A stretch of 15,838 nucleotides of DNA from Gammaproteobacteria bacterium (GCA_003514305.1 DORE01000218.1:1-15838); one strand, 5' to 3'. Numbered from the stretch's first letter, positions 7,052 to 14,485 are shown. Numbers and translations: made by a program. The notes: generated by a model not told the origin, from the letters alone.

Positions 7052-7077
7052 GCAGTAATTAGGAACGGAGTAGATCT

Positions 7078-7434
7078 ATGGCTCGTATTGCCGGGGTTAA
7101 CATACCAGATAACAAGCATATTGTAATTTCACTTCGATATGTGTTCGGTATCGGTCCAACTAAAGCGCAGCAAATCTGTGATGCCACTGGTGTCTCATCT
7201 GCAACTAAAACGGTCGAACTCAGCCCTGACCAGTTGGACGATATTCGTGCGGAAGTAGCAAAGCTTGCCACTGAAGGTGATCTGCGCCGCGAGATTTCGA
7301 TGAACATCAAACGGCTCATGGATCTTGGCTGCAACCGGGGTATCCGTCACCGCCGAAACCTACCTGTTCGGGGTCAGAGAACGAAGACGAACGCACGTAC
7401 CCGCAAGGGACCTCGCAAACCAATACGCAAGTAA
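7078..7434 (+). CDS. rpsM: 30S ribosomal protein S13
   Basis: S13 sits on the small-subunit head, bridges to L5 and 23S rRNA, and its C-terminal tail touches P-site tRNA. The 118-residue protein has the standard MARIAGVNIPDNKH start, the RYVFGIGPTKAQQIC helix-hairpin-helix segment, and the basic C-terminus GIRHRRNLPVRGQRTKTNAR ending RKGPRKPIRK. A GGAG sequence lies about 8 nt before the ATG. It is the first gene of the alpha operon, which in E. coli is repressed by S4 through a pseudoknot at the start of rpsM; I could not confirm such a fold by eye. Confidence 0.98.
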   Translation: MARIAGVNIPDNKHIVISLRYVFGIGPTKAQQICDATGVSSATKTVELSPDQLDDIRAEVAKLATEGDLRREISMNIKRLMDLGCNRGIRHRRNLPVRGQRTKTNARTRKGPRKPIRK

Positions 7435-7461
7435 TAATAACTTTTAGATAAATGATAGAGA

Positions 7462-7486
7462 TACTCCAATGAAGATTAGTGGAGTA
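7462..7486 (+). promoter_or_regulatory. hairpin in the rpsM-rpsK spacer
   Basis: TACTCCA (7462-7468) and TGGAGTA (7480-7486) are a perfect seven-base inverted repeat around an 11-nt loop that can pair further (TGA with TTA through one G-U). The 3' arm contains GGAG (7481-7484), the only good Shine-Dalgarno-like sequence before rpsK, though it lies 15 nt from the rpsK ATG. The loop opens with the ATG of a possible nine-codon ORF. The hairpin could modulate ribosome access to this spacer. Confidence 0.4.
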
Positions 7487-7498
7487 CCTGGTAACTAA
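7469..7498 (+). CDS. possible nine-codon leader ORF before rpsK
   Basis: An ATG at 7469 opens the frame MKISGVPGN and stops at TAA 7496-7498, a single base before the rpsK ATG at 7500. An AGAG sequence at 7457-7460 lies 8 nt before the ATG and could serve as a modest ribosome-binding site. rpsK itself has no well-placed Shine-Dalgarno, so termination-reinitiation from this mini-ORF is an attractive explanation. Short ORFs arise often by chance, and no conservation could be tested here. Confidence 0.25.
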   Translation: MKISGVPGN

Positions 7499-7499
7499 G

Positions 7500-7889
7500 A
7501 TGGCTACAGCGAAATCAGGCAAGAAGAAAGCACGCTCTACCGTAATAGACGGTATCGCGTTTATCCATGCTTCATTCAATAACACGATCATCACGATTAC
7601 TGATCGTCAAGGTAATGCCCTTTCTTGGGCCACTGCTGGCGGATCTGGGTTTCGTGGGTCACGAAAGTCGACTCCATTTGCCGCGCAGGTTGCCGCCGAG
7701 AAAGCGGGAAAGGCGGCGATTGAGTCTTATGGCCTAAAGAACCTTGACGTTAAGGTAAATGGACCGGGTCCTGGTCGCGAGTCTGCGGTCAGAGCTCTGA
7801 ATGGCTGTGGTTTGAAAATTGGCAACATCACTGATGTGACGCCAATCCCCCACAATGGTTGCCGACCGCCCAAGAAGCGGCGCGTCTAG
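7500..7889 (+). CDS. rpsK: 30S ribosomal protein S11
   Basis: S11 lies on the small-subunit platform near the E site and the mRNA exit, contacting S18 and S21. The ATG at 7500 gives 129 residues, equal to E. coli S11. Key segments are GIAFIHASFNNTIITITDRQGNALSWA, GSGFRGSRKSTPFAAQVAAE and the ending DVTPIPHNGCRPPKKRRV. The frame is open upstream to a GTG at 7479, but the extra seven residues are not typical and that codon has no ribosome-binding site. The 65-nt spacer before it contains a hairpin and a possible leader ORF. rpsD follows after 15 nt. Confidence 0.98.
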   Translation: MATAKSGKKKARSTVIDGIAFIHASFNNTIITITDRQGNALSWATAGGSGFRGSRKSTPFAAQVAAEKAGKAAIESYGLKNLDVKVNGPGPGRESAVRALNGCGLKIGNITDVTPIPHNGCRPPKKRRV

Positions 7890-7904
7890 ACTAGGAGAAA
7901 TAGT

Positions 7905-8525
7905 ATGGCCCGTTATTTAGGCCCCAAATGCAAACTGTCTCGTCGAGAAGGCACTGACCTTTTTCTGAAAAGCGGTGTGCGTCCGATTGACAGCAAGTGC
8001 AAGGTTGAATCGATCCCCGGTCAGCACGGTCAACGCCGTGGTCGACTGTCTGATTATGGCGTGCAGTTGCGTGAGAAGCAGAAGGTTCGAAGAACCTACG
8101 GTGTTCTCGAGAAGCAATTCCGCAGCTACTACAAAGAAGCGGCCCGCCGCAAGGGGGCTACTGGTGAGAATCTACTTCAATTACTTGAGTGCCGTTTGGA
8201 CAACGTTGTCTACCGCATGGGGTTTGGCTCGACTCGTGCCGAAGCAAGACAGTTGGTGTCACACAAGTCTATCCAAGTGAATGGTACAGTAGTCAACGTG
8301 CCTTCCTATCAAATAAGCGAAGGCGATGTCGTTTCAATTCGCGAGAAAGCGAAACAACAATTACGAATCAAGTCTGCATTGGAGCTCGCAGCACAGCGAG
8401 GTGACATTGAATGGATATCTGTCGACATGTCCAAGCTCGAAGGGCAATTCACGCGCAAGCCTGACCGAGCCGATCTGCCTTCAGAGATCAATGAAAATCT
8501 GATCGTCGAGCTTTATTCCAAGTAG
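7905..8525 (+). CDS. rpsD: 30S ribosomal protein S4
   Basis: S4 nucleates small-subunit assembly by binding the 5' domain of 16S rRNA. In E. coli it is also the translational repressor of the alpha operon. The protein has 206 residues, the same as E. coli. The N-terminal part has MARYLGPKCKLSRREGTDLFLKSG. An S4 RNA-binding domain follows (roughly residues 95-160), with CRLDNVVYRMGFGSTRAEARQLVSHKSIQVNG. The C-terminus ends ENLIVELYSK as expected. A strong AGGAG at 7893-7897 precedes the ATG by 7 nt. Confidence 0.98.
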   Translation: MARYLGPKCKLSRREGTDLFLKSGVRPIDSKCKVESIPGQHGQRRGRLSDYGVQLREKQKVRRTYGVLEKQFRSYYKEAARRKGATGENLLQLLECRLDNVVYRMGFGSTRAEARQLVSHKSIQVNGTVVNVPSYQISEGDVVSIREKAKQQLRIKSALELAAQRGDIEWISVDMSKLEGQFTRKPDRADLPSEINENLIVELYSK

Positions 8526-8552
8526 TGTCCAAACACATAAAGGGTGGATTAC

Positions 8553-9551
8553 ATGCAAATTTCTTTATCTGATTTCCTAACACCACAAGTGATACAGGTT
8601 GATGAGTTCGACAAGTGTCACTCCAAGGTGGTCCTGGAGCCACTTGAGCGTGGCTTTGGCCATACGCTGGGGAACGCACTTCGTCGGATTCTGCTGTCGT
8701 CAATGCCCGGTTGTGCGGTCGAGGAGGTTGAGATTGATGGCGTTGTTCACGAGTACAGCACCATTGAAGGTGTCCGTGAGGACGTCATTGAAATACTTTT
8801 GAACTTGAAGGGATTGGCGGTTGTACTGAATAACCGAGACGAGGCTATTCTGAATCTCAACAAAAAAGGCGCCGGAGCCGTGACAGCCGGCGAAATTGAA
8901 CTAGACCATGATGTTGAGATCATCAATCCCGATCACGTTATTGCAAACCTCAACAGTAATGGTGAGCTGAACATGCGCATTTTTGTGCGTAAAGGCAGGG
9001 GCTATTCGCCTGCTGATAGTCGAGCCAGCGACGAAGAAGAAACTCGTGCAGTCGGCAAACTGCTACTCGATGCGTCATATAGTCCCGTGATTCGTATTTC
9101 TTATTCAGTTGAAAATGCTCGGGTGGAACAGCGAACGGATCTTGACAAGTTGATTATTAATCTTGAAACCAACGGCACGATAGAGCCTGAAGAAGCTATT
9201 CGTCGTGCGGCCACAATTCTCCAGCATCAGTTAAGTGTGTTTGTCGATCTGCAAAGCGAAATAATCGCGGAGCCTGAAGAGCGAGAAGATGAAATTGATC
9301 CTATACTACTCCGGCCAGTTGATGACCTTGAATTGACGGTTCGATCCGCGAACTGTCTTAAGGCGGAAGACATTTATTACATAGGCGACTTGATTCAACG
9401 CACTGAGGTCGAGTTGTTGAAGACACCTAATCTTGGTAAAAAATCACTTACTGAGATAAAAGATGTCCTGGCTACTCGCGGTTTGTCACTCGGGTTGCGT
9501 TTAGACAATTGGCCGCCATCCAGTCTCAAGACAGACGATCGCGCTGCCTGA
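8553..9551 (+). CDS. rpoA: DNA-directed RNA polymerase subunit alpha
   Basis: The alpha dimer is the scaffold for RNA polymerase assembly, and its C-terminal domain binds UP elements and activators. From the ATG at 8553 it has 332 residues, starting MQISLSDFL like its relatives. An in-frame GTG at 8544 would add three unlikely residues and overlaps the ribosome-binding site. The N-terminal domain (1-235) contains LEPLERGFGHTLGNALRRILLSS. The linker is acidic (236-248). The C-terminal domain (250-332) has VRSANCLKAE, with Arg264 matching E. coli Arg265 for DNA contact, and TPNLGKKSLTEIKDVL. The UP-element and activator-binding surface is therefore intact. rplQ follows after 32 nt. Confidence 0.98.
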   Translation: MQISLSDFLTPQVIQVDEFDKCHSKVVLEPLERGFGHTLGNALRRILLSSMPGCAVEEVEIDGVVHEYSTIEGVREDVIEILLNLKGLAVVLNNRDEAILNLNKKGAGAVTAGEIELDHDVEIINPDHVIANLNSNGELNMRIFVRKGRGYSPADSRASDEEETRAVGKLLLDASYSPVIRISYSVENARVEQRTDLDKLIINLETNGTIEPEEAIRRAATILQHQLSVFVDLQSEIIAEPEEREDEIDPILLRPVDDLELTVRSANCLKAEDIYYIGDLIQRTEVELLKTPNLGKKSLTEIKDVLATRGLSLGLRLDNWPPSSLKTDDRAA

Positions 9552-9583
9552 GACAAGCGGAAAAAAGAAAAAGGGATAGAGTT

Positions 9584-9994
9584 ATGCGACATCGACACAG
9601 CGGTCGCCAGCTGAACCGCAATAGTCCACATCGAACTGCCATGTTCAGAAACATGACAGCATCCCTTGTGGAGCACGAATTCATCAGAACGACCTTGGTG
9701 AAGGCGAAAGAATTGCGTTCCGTGGCTGAGCCATTAATTACTTTAGCCAAGAACGATAGCGTCGCAAACAGGCGTTTGGCATTCAGCAGGACCCGTAACA
9801 AGGCGACAGTGGGTAAATTGTTCGATGAGCTCGGCCCTCGCTATGCCAATCGGCCGGGTGGATATATACGGATCCTTAAGTGCGGAGAGCGGCCAGGCGA
9901 TAATGCACCGATGGCCTATATCGAACTGGTGGACAGGCCTCTAATCGAAGCTGTTGATGCAGAGGATGAAGAAGCGGTTTCTGAAGAGGATTAG
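9584..9994 (+). CDS. rplQ: 50S ribosomal protein L17 with acidic C-terminal tail
   Basis: L17 binds 23S rRNA near the tunnel exit. The ATG at 9584 follows AAAGGGA (9570-9576) by 7 nt and gives 136 residues beginning MRHRHSGRQLNRNSPHRTAMFRNM, the family signature. The frame is open upstream, overlapping rpoA, but those residues do not belong to L17. The core continues to GDNAPMAYIELVDR, near residue 118. The remaining 18 residues end in an Asp/Glu-rich stretch, making the protein longer than E. coli L17 (127). It is the last gene of the alpha operon and a terminator follows 28 nt after its stop. Confidence 0.98.
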   Translation: MRHRHSGRQLNRNSPHRTAMFRNMTASLVEHEFIRTTLVKAKELRSVAEPLITLAKNDSVANRRLAFSRTRNKATVGKLFDELGPRYANRPGGYIRILKCGERPGDNAPMAYIELVDRPLIEAVDAEDEEAVSEED

Positions 9995-10022
9995 ACCGCA
10001 AAACCCACAGCGTCGAACAGCG

Positions 10023-10077
10023 AAAAACCCGATCTCCCTTGCGGTGCCATGGTGACCGAGAGCTGATCGGGTTTTTT
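10023..10077 (+). terminator. rho-independent terminator after rplQ
   Basis: The 12-base arms 10023-10034 (A5 CCC GATC) and 10065-10076 (GATC GGG T5) are perfectly complementary and the right arm runs into T6. The 30-nt interior is unusually long for a terminator but can fold on itself, with CGGT (10042-10045) pairing ACCG (10055-10058). It ends the alpha-operon transcript. The A-run on the left arm makes it potentially active on the other strand, where no gene needs it. Confidence 0.85.
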
Positions 10078-10094
10078 ATTGAACAGGATTAAGC

Positions 10095-11270
10095 ATGACA
10101 ACTTCGTTTCATCCGCCTTCGAGAACTCTCATGGGGCCAGGCCCGTCCGACGTATATCCGAGAATCCTCGAGGCACTCTCGCGGCCGACCGTTGGGCATT
10201 TGGACCCCGCGTTCATCAGAATGATGGATGAGCTTAAAAGCCTTCTGCAATTCGCTTTTCGTACGACTAACCAGTTAACGATACCGATTTCCGCGCCGGG
10301 TTCTGCTGGGATGGAATGCGTAATTGCTAATCTTGTTGAGCCAGGTGAAAAGGTCATTGTTTGCCAGAACGGTGTATTTGGCGGTCGTATAAAAGAGAAC
10401 GTAGAGCGCTGCGGCGGTGTTGCGATCATGGTCATGGATGATTTTGGCAAGCCCATCGATCTTGAAAAGGTCGAAGACGCTTTCAAGAAGCATTCTGATG
10501 CGGTGGCGATCGCGTTTGTTCACAGTGAAACCTCCACCGGTGTTCGAAGTGACGCAGAGACTCTTTGCGCGCTGGCTCGAGCTTATGGGTGTCTTACAAT
10601 TGTTGATGCCGTGACTACGCTGGCAGGTATACCACTCGAAGTCGATGCTTGGGGAATAGATGCAATTTACTCGGGCACGCAAAAATGTCTGTCTTGCGTT
10701 CCTGGGCTGTCTCCGGTCAGTTTTTCGCCACGAGCCGCTGAAAAGATCACAAAGCGTAGTAGCAGAGTTCAGAGCTGGTTTCTAGATACTAATCTGGTTA
10801 TGGGCTACTGGGGGACGGATGCGAAACGCTCTTATCATCATACTGCTCCAGTTAATTCACTTTATGCTCTGCATGAATCCCTCGTTATTCTCGAGGAAGA
10901 AGGATTGGAAAAATCTTGGCAACGCCACCGGTTAAATCATCTTGCACTAGTGGCGGGGCTTGAAAGTCTGGGTTTAGAGTTTGTAGTCGAAGAAAATAGT
11001 CGCCTACCGCAATTAAACGCAGTCTCATTTCCAAAAAGTGTTGATGAGGCTGCAGTGCGTAGCACCCTGCTTTCTGAATACAGGTTGGAAATAGGAGCGG
11101 GTCTTGGCGCGCTGGCCGGAAAAGTCTGGAGAATCGGACTCATGGGTTATGCGAGTAACCCTAAAAACGTCAATCTCTGCGTTTCAGCCCTGGGAAAAGC
11201 CTTGAATGCACAGGGGCACCGTTGTGATGTCAGTCGGGCTGTGGACAAAATCGGACAAGTTTACTCGTGA
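10095..11270 (+). CDS. class V PLP aminotransferase, alanine/serine-glyoxylate type
   Basis: This fold-type I PLP enzyme probably transfers an amino group from alanine or serine to glyoxylate or pyruvate, in photorespiration-like glyoxylate handling, purine degradation or serine-cycle metabolism. The 391 residues are family length. Visible features are the N-terminal MGPGPSDVYPRILEALSRPTVGHLDPAF (13-40), the cofactor loop SAPGSAGMECVIANL (67-80), HSETSTGV (143-150), Asp171 in VDAVTTLAG (contact to the pyridine nitrogen), Lys197 in SGTQKCLS (Schiff-base lysine), and Arg346 in VWRIGLMG (carboxylate binding). Substrate choice cannot be read from the sequence. AGGA at 10085-10088 precedes the ATG. 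It starts 17 nt after the rplQ terminator, so its promoter is unclear. A transporter gene follows on the same strand after 98 nt. Confidence 0.9.
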   Translation: MTTSFHPPSRTLMGPGPSDVYPRILEALSRPTVGHLDPAFIRMMDELKSLLQFAFRTTNQLTIPISAPGSAGMECVIANLVEPGEKVIVCQNGVFGGRIKENVERCGGVAIMVMDDFGKPIDLEKVEDAFKKHSDAVAIAFVHSETSTGVRSDAETLCALARAYGCLTIVDAVTTLAGIPLEVDAWGIDAIYSGTQKCLSCVPGLSPVSFSPRAAEKITKRSSRVQSWFLDTNLVMGYWGTDAKRSYHHTAPVNSLYALHESLVILEEEGLEKSWQRHRLNHLALVAGLESLGLEFVVEENSRLPQLNAVSFPKSVDEAAVRSTLLSEYRLEIGAGLGALAGKVWRIGLMGYASNPKNVNLCVSALGKALNAQGHRCDVSRAVDKIGQVYS

Positions 11271-11368
11271 GGAACCACTCAGCAGCTTTGTCCGCCGCAG
11301 CTGCCCTAAAAAGTAATGGTGACCTGTTCGCTCCCTCCTTATGTTGTTCCTGAATTTGTTGTGATTCT

Positions 11369-12286
11369 ATGGTAAATGCCAGTACTCGATACTATGTCGA
11401 GCTCGTTATTATGTCTGCGATCTGGGGCTCGTCTTTTCTATTTCTGCGAATAGCGGCGCCTGAATTCGGTCCGTTCTTGCTTATACAGATGCGCGTGCTC
11501 ACTGCGGTCATCGTCATGCTGCCTATTTGCGTGGCATTTGGAAAGTGGGGCGAATTAGTCGCTAACTGGCGCGTGATATTTATGGTCAGCCTCACGAATA
11601 TGGCGGTACCGTTTTGCTTGTTTGCATTTGCCGCTCTTTCTATGGGGTCTGGTCTGCTTTCGATCATGAATGCGACTGTGCCGTTTTTTACTGCTCTGAT
11701 AGGTTTTGCGGTGTTTGGACAGCGGCTCTCTTTGCTGTCCCTGCTTGGCATGGCAGTCGGTTTCACCGGAGTAATTGTCTTGGTTTTCGATCCGGACGCG
11801 ATTGATATTGCGGAGGGCGGACTGCTTGCAGTTTGTGCTGCTTTGTGCGCTTGCTTTCTTTATGGGATGGCTATCAACCTCGTTTCAAGAAAGCTGATAG
11901 CGGTGTCCGGATTGGCAATCACTTCGGGTAGCTTGCTGTTTTCCTCTGTGTTGTTGGTGCCATTTTCAATACATTCGCTGCCGGATACCATGCCTTCCGC
12001 GTCTGTCTGGGCAGCGGTAACGGCGCTGGGTATTGGGTGTACGGGACTGGCCTATCTCATGTTCTACAGATTGATTGCGAAGATTGGTTCTGAGCAGACG
12101 ATAATGACCGCCTACCTTATTCCGCTTTTCAGCCTGATGTGGGGTTATTTGTTCCTATCAGAAAGTATCACTTCATTCACTGTGCTGGGTTGCCTTTTGG
12201 TTTTGCTGGGTGTGGGGATGACGACTGGCAAGCTCTCCGGGCTGTTAAAACTCGCAACATCTTTGCGACGGGCTTCGGAAGCTTAA
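11369..12286 (+). CDS. EamA/DMT-family transporter
   Basis: This is an inner-membrane transporter of the drug/metabolite superfamily, which exports or imports amino acids, nucleotides or other small metabolites; the substrate is unknown. The 305 residues contain about ten hydrophobic segments, in two repeats (roughly 9-139 and 149-286). Repeat one opens with IWGSSFLFLRIAAPEFGP. Repeat two has the typical LGIGCTGLAYLMFYRLIAKIG followed by TAYLIPLFSLMWGYLFLSESI, with Pro252 and Glu265 in the conserved places. The start ATG at 11369 lacks a visible Shine-Dalgarno; ATG codon 15 is an alternative. The gap to the aminotransferase is 98 nt with no clear terminator, so the two may share a transcript. 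A role tied to that enzyme's amino-acid substrates is possible but unproven. Confidence 0.85.
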   Translation: MVNASTRYYVELVIMSAIWGSSFLFLRIAAPEFGPFLLIQMRVLTAVIVMLPICVAFGKWGELVANWRVIFMVSLTNMAVPFCLFAFAALSMGSGLLSIMNATVPFFTALIGFAVFGQRLSLLSLLGMAVGFTGVIVLVFDPDAIDIAEGGLLAVCAALCACFLYGMAINLVSRKLIAVSGLAITSGSLLFSSVLLVPFSIHSLPDTMPSASVWAAVTALGIGCTGLAYLMFYRLIAKIGSEQTIMTAYLIPLFSLMWGYLFLSESITSFTVLGCLLVLLGVGMTTGKLSGLLKLATSLRRASEA

Positions 12287-12411
12287 TTCCTGCCCCCCCC
12301 GAACGCATTTTCAGATGGAATCTGGCGCGACATTGGGTTTCTCAATGCAGAGCGATCTTTATTAAGCGCTTGCCTATGCCCGGTTTTCGCCCTTATCAAA
12401 AGTTAGCCAAA
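12287..12411. other. intergenic stretch after the EamA gene
   Basis: This non-coding stretch lies between the EamA stop and the shared terminator. It holds a run of eight C (12293-12300) nine bases into the spacer. No promoter, RNA gene or conserved coding frame was seen. A plus-strand reading frame (12139-12507) crosses it but overlaps EamA out of frame and has no family features. Confidence 0.5.
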
Positions 12412-12446
12412 AAAAATCCGACCACTCCGTGGGTGGTCGGATTTTT
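12412..12446. terminator. bidirectional terminator between convergent genes
   Basis: The 14-base arms 12412-12425 and 12433-12446 (core TCCGACCAC / GTGGTCGGA) are perfectly complementary around a 7-nt loop. The plus strand ends in T5. The minus strand ends in an eight-base T-run, from the A-run at 12409-12416. It therefore can stop the EamA transcript coming from the left and the quinoprotein transcript coming from the right, whose stop codon is only 17 nt away. Confidence 0.92.
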
Positions 12447-12463
12447 GACTTTCATGTGGCTAG

Positions 12464-14479
12464 TTAGTGACTACTATTGCCGGGAGCTGCAGCGGGCAGC
12501 GCCATAGCGGTCAACTTCGAACCTGTTTGAAGCATGACGTATTGGTGACCGTCGTGCGTCCACGTGCTCATACCGTAACGGCTCCTGCCGGGCACTTCAA
12601 CAGCAGCTTCTGTTTCTCCGGTCGCTTTGTTGACAGCGTATAGCATAGGAGTCCCATCAGTTTCTGTGTCAGAGTAAATCAGCATAGTAGGTGTGACAGT
12701 CATGGGCACCAGTGCTCCGGTGCCCGTGTTGCCGACATCGAGATTGTTCTCGTCGATTACCCGCTGAACCCGGGCCGGTGTGTTGCCGGTTGGTACCATC
12801 CACTCATGCTCACCCGTGTTCATATTGATGGCCGTTATGCGGCTGTAGGGTGGCTTAAAGTATGGAATCTGTGCCGGATGCCTTGGCGAACCCGCGCCGG
12901 GACCATTGGCAAACTGCGCAAACGTAGTGCCAGTGGGCAGTTCATACTGCAGATCAGCCTCTTCACCCGGAACCAGCTGTACTGGGCTACACGCTGATCG
13001 CGATGAGACATACAGCATGCCGGTTGTCGGATCTGCTACGGCTGGTGCCGTAATATTCGCGCCGCCACCGCCCCCAGGACAGAACATGGCAGCCCTCTTA
13101 CCGGACTCATGACCGCGCTGAATGGGAGGCAGGAAAAGCGGTCCCATCATATAGTCAGACATCGCGGAGATGGCTTGTTGACGGAGTTCGGGCGTCCAAT
13201 CAACCAGGTCGCCAATCGAAATGCCTTGAATGTCAAATGGCGCCGGTTTTGTGGGAAATGGCTGCGTTGGCGAAAGCTTTTCGCCAGGCACAGTAGATTG
13301 TGGGACGGGTCTCTCTTCAATCGGCCATAGCGGCTCGCCTGTTAGTCTGTTGAACGCATAGACAAAGCTTTGCTTCGTTACCTGCATAACAGCTGGAATG
13401 TCTCTGCCATCGACGTTGACATCCATCAGAATCGGTGACATGGGATTGTCATAGTTCCAGATGTCGTGGTGAACCATCTGGAAATGCCAGGCTCTTTCAC
13501 CGGTAGATGCATTCAGCGCTATCAAGCTGGTACCAAATAAATTGTCACCAGGGCGGAAGCCGCCGTAGTAATCAATAGTCGCCCCGTTGGTGGGGATGAA
13601 AACTAGGTTGTTTTCAACGTCAGCGGTGATCGGTGCCCAAGAAGACACATCTCCAGTCCATTCCCAAGCGTCGTTTTCCCAGCTTTCATGACCGTATTCG
13701 CCCGGACGAGGGATTACGTTGAATTTCCACTTGAATTCGCCACTGTTCTTGTCGTACGCAAGGATATCGCCGGGGATATTCTCAATACGTGACTGATGGT
13801 AGCCCTGTTCAGCAGAATTACCGACGATTATCGTGTCATTCACTATGACAGGTGGCGAAGATGCGGTGATATACCCGGTTTCCAGGGGCACACCGTCATA
13901 AGGATCAAAGGGGTGGCCAAGGTCCGCTAGTAGGTCAACTACACCGGTTTCTGGGAAACCCTCAATCGGAACAGGCTGTCCGAATCCTTCGAGTGGTGTG
14001 CCGGTTACAGCGTCCAGAGCAACCAGAAAGAACCCGGGAGTGATGATGTAGATGATCCCGCGGCCATTCACTTCATCATATCCGATGCCTTTTCCATAGT
14101 CGGCGCGCATTGAATATTCCCATCGCGCTGTATTCGGGAGTCTGTAGCTCCAAACGGTTTCTCCAGTCTTGGGATCGATAGCTACTACGTGACGGCGCGG
14201 GCCTGCCACGGTGTAGAGCATTCCATTGATGTAGCTTGGCGTTGCACGGCCGCTGCTTGCGCCCATGCTGGCTCCGTCCCACTCCCATACCACTTCAAGA
14301 TCGTCGAAATTGTCGACGGTAATCTCGTCAGCCGGGGAGAATCGGGTGTGGCCGAAGTCATTACCGAGCGTAAACCACTCAACTGAATCCTGAGCCATCA
14401 CGCTTGCGGAACAGGTCAGAATTAGGGCTGCCGTGGCGATCGGTTTAAAGCTTTGCAGGATAGTTCGTTTTGTTGTCAT
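12464..14479 (-). CDS. secreted PQQ-type beta-propeller dehydrogenase (glucose dehydrogenase-like)
   Basis: This is a probable periplasmic quinoprotein that oxidises a sugar or alcohol using PQQ. From the ATG at 14479 it has 671 residues, with GAGG (14486-14489) six nt upstream; the frame is open to 14533, but that start would precede the signal peptide by 18 polar residues. Residues 1-29 are a Sec signal (KR, hydrophobic stretch, VMA-QD cleavage). PQQ-propeller repeats show as VVAIDPKTGETVWSYR, ILAYDKNSGEFKWKF, LIALNASTGERAWHF and ITAINMNTGEHEW. HHDIWNYDNP (337-346), Lys369 in TKQ and KLSPTQPFP are glucose-dehydrogenase-like; Lys369 matches, from memory, the PQQ-contacting lysine of E. coli Gcd. 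There is no N-terminal membrane domain, no CxxCH heme site and no vicinal Cys pair. Electron acceptor and substrate are unknown. No PQQ-synthesis genes are nearby. Confidence 0.85.
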   Translation of the reverse strand: MTTKRTILQSFKPIATAALILTCSASVMAQDSVEWFTLGNDFGHTRFSPADEITVDNFDDLEVVWEWDGASMGASSGRATPSYINGMLYTVAGPRRHVVAIDPKTGETVWSYRLPNTARWEYSMRADYGKGIGYDEVNGRGIIYIITPGFFLVALDAVTGTPLEGFGQPVPIEGFPETGVVDLLADLGHPFDPYDGVPLETGYITASSPPVIVNDTIIVGNSAEQGYHQSRIENIPGDILAYDKNSGEFKWKFNVIPRPGEYGHESWENDAWEWTGDVSSWAPITADVENNLVFIPTNGATIDYYGGFRPGDNLFGTSLIALNASTGERAWHFQMVHHDIWNYDNPMSPILMDVNVDGRDIPAVMQVTKQSFVYAFNRLTGEPLWPIEERPVPQSTVPGEKLSPTQPFPTKPAPFDIQGISIGDLVDWTPELRQQAISAMSDYMMGPLFLPPIQRGHESGKRAAMFCPGGGGGANITAPAVADPTTGMLYVSSRSACSPVQLVPGEEADLQYELPTGTTFAQFANGPGAGSPRHPAQIPYFKPPYSRITAINMNTGEHEWMVPTGNTPARVQRVIDENNLDVGNTGTGALVPMTVTPTMLIYSDTETDGTPMLYAVNKATGETEAAVEVPGRSRYGMSTWTHDGHQYVMLQTGSKLTAMALPAAAPGNSSH

Positions 14480-14485
14480 TGTAAG

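Noticed and set aside
11271..11368. Terminator or promoter between the aminotransferase and EamA genes
   Set aside because: Only a four-base CAGC/GCTG pairing and a TTGTCC without a proper -10 are present; neither is strong enough to annotate.
12139..12507. Plus-strand open frame of 122 codons overlapping the EamA end, the terminator and the quinoprotein 3' end
   Set aside because: It overlaps EamA out of frame and runs through a strong bidirectional terminator; the translation has no family character.
14393..14479. Lipoprotein signal in the quinoprotein (Cys23)
   Set aside because: The residue before Cys23 is Thr, not Gly, Ala or Ser, and a good signal peptidase I site (VMA-QD) follows, so secretion as a soluble protein is more likely.
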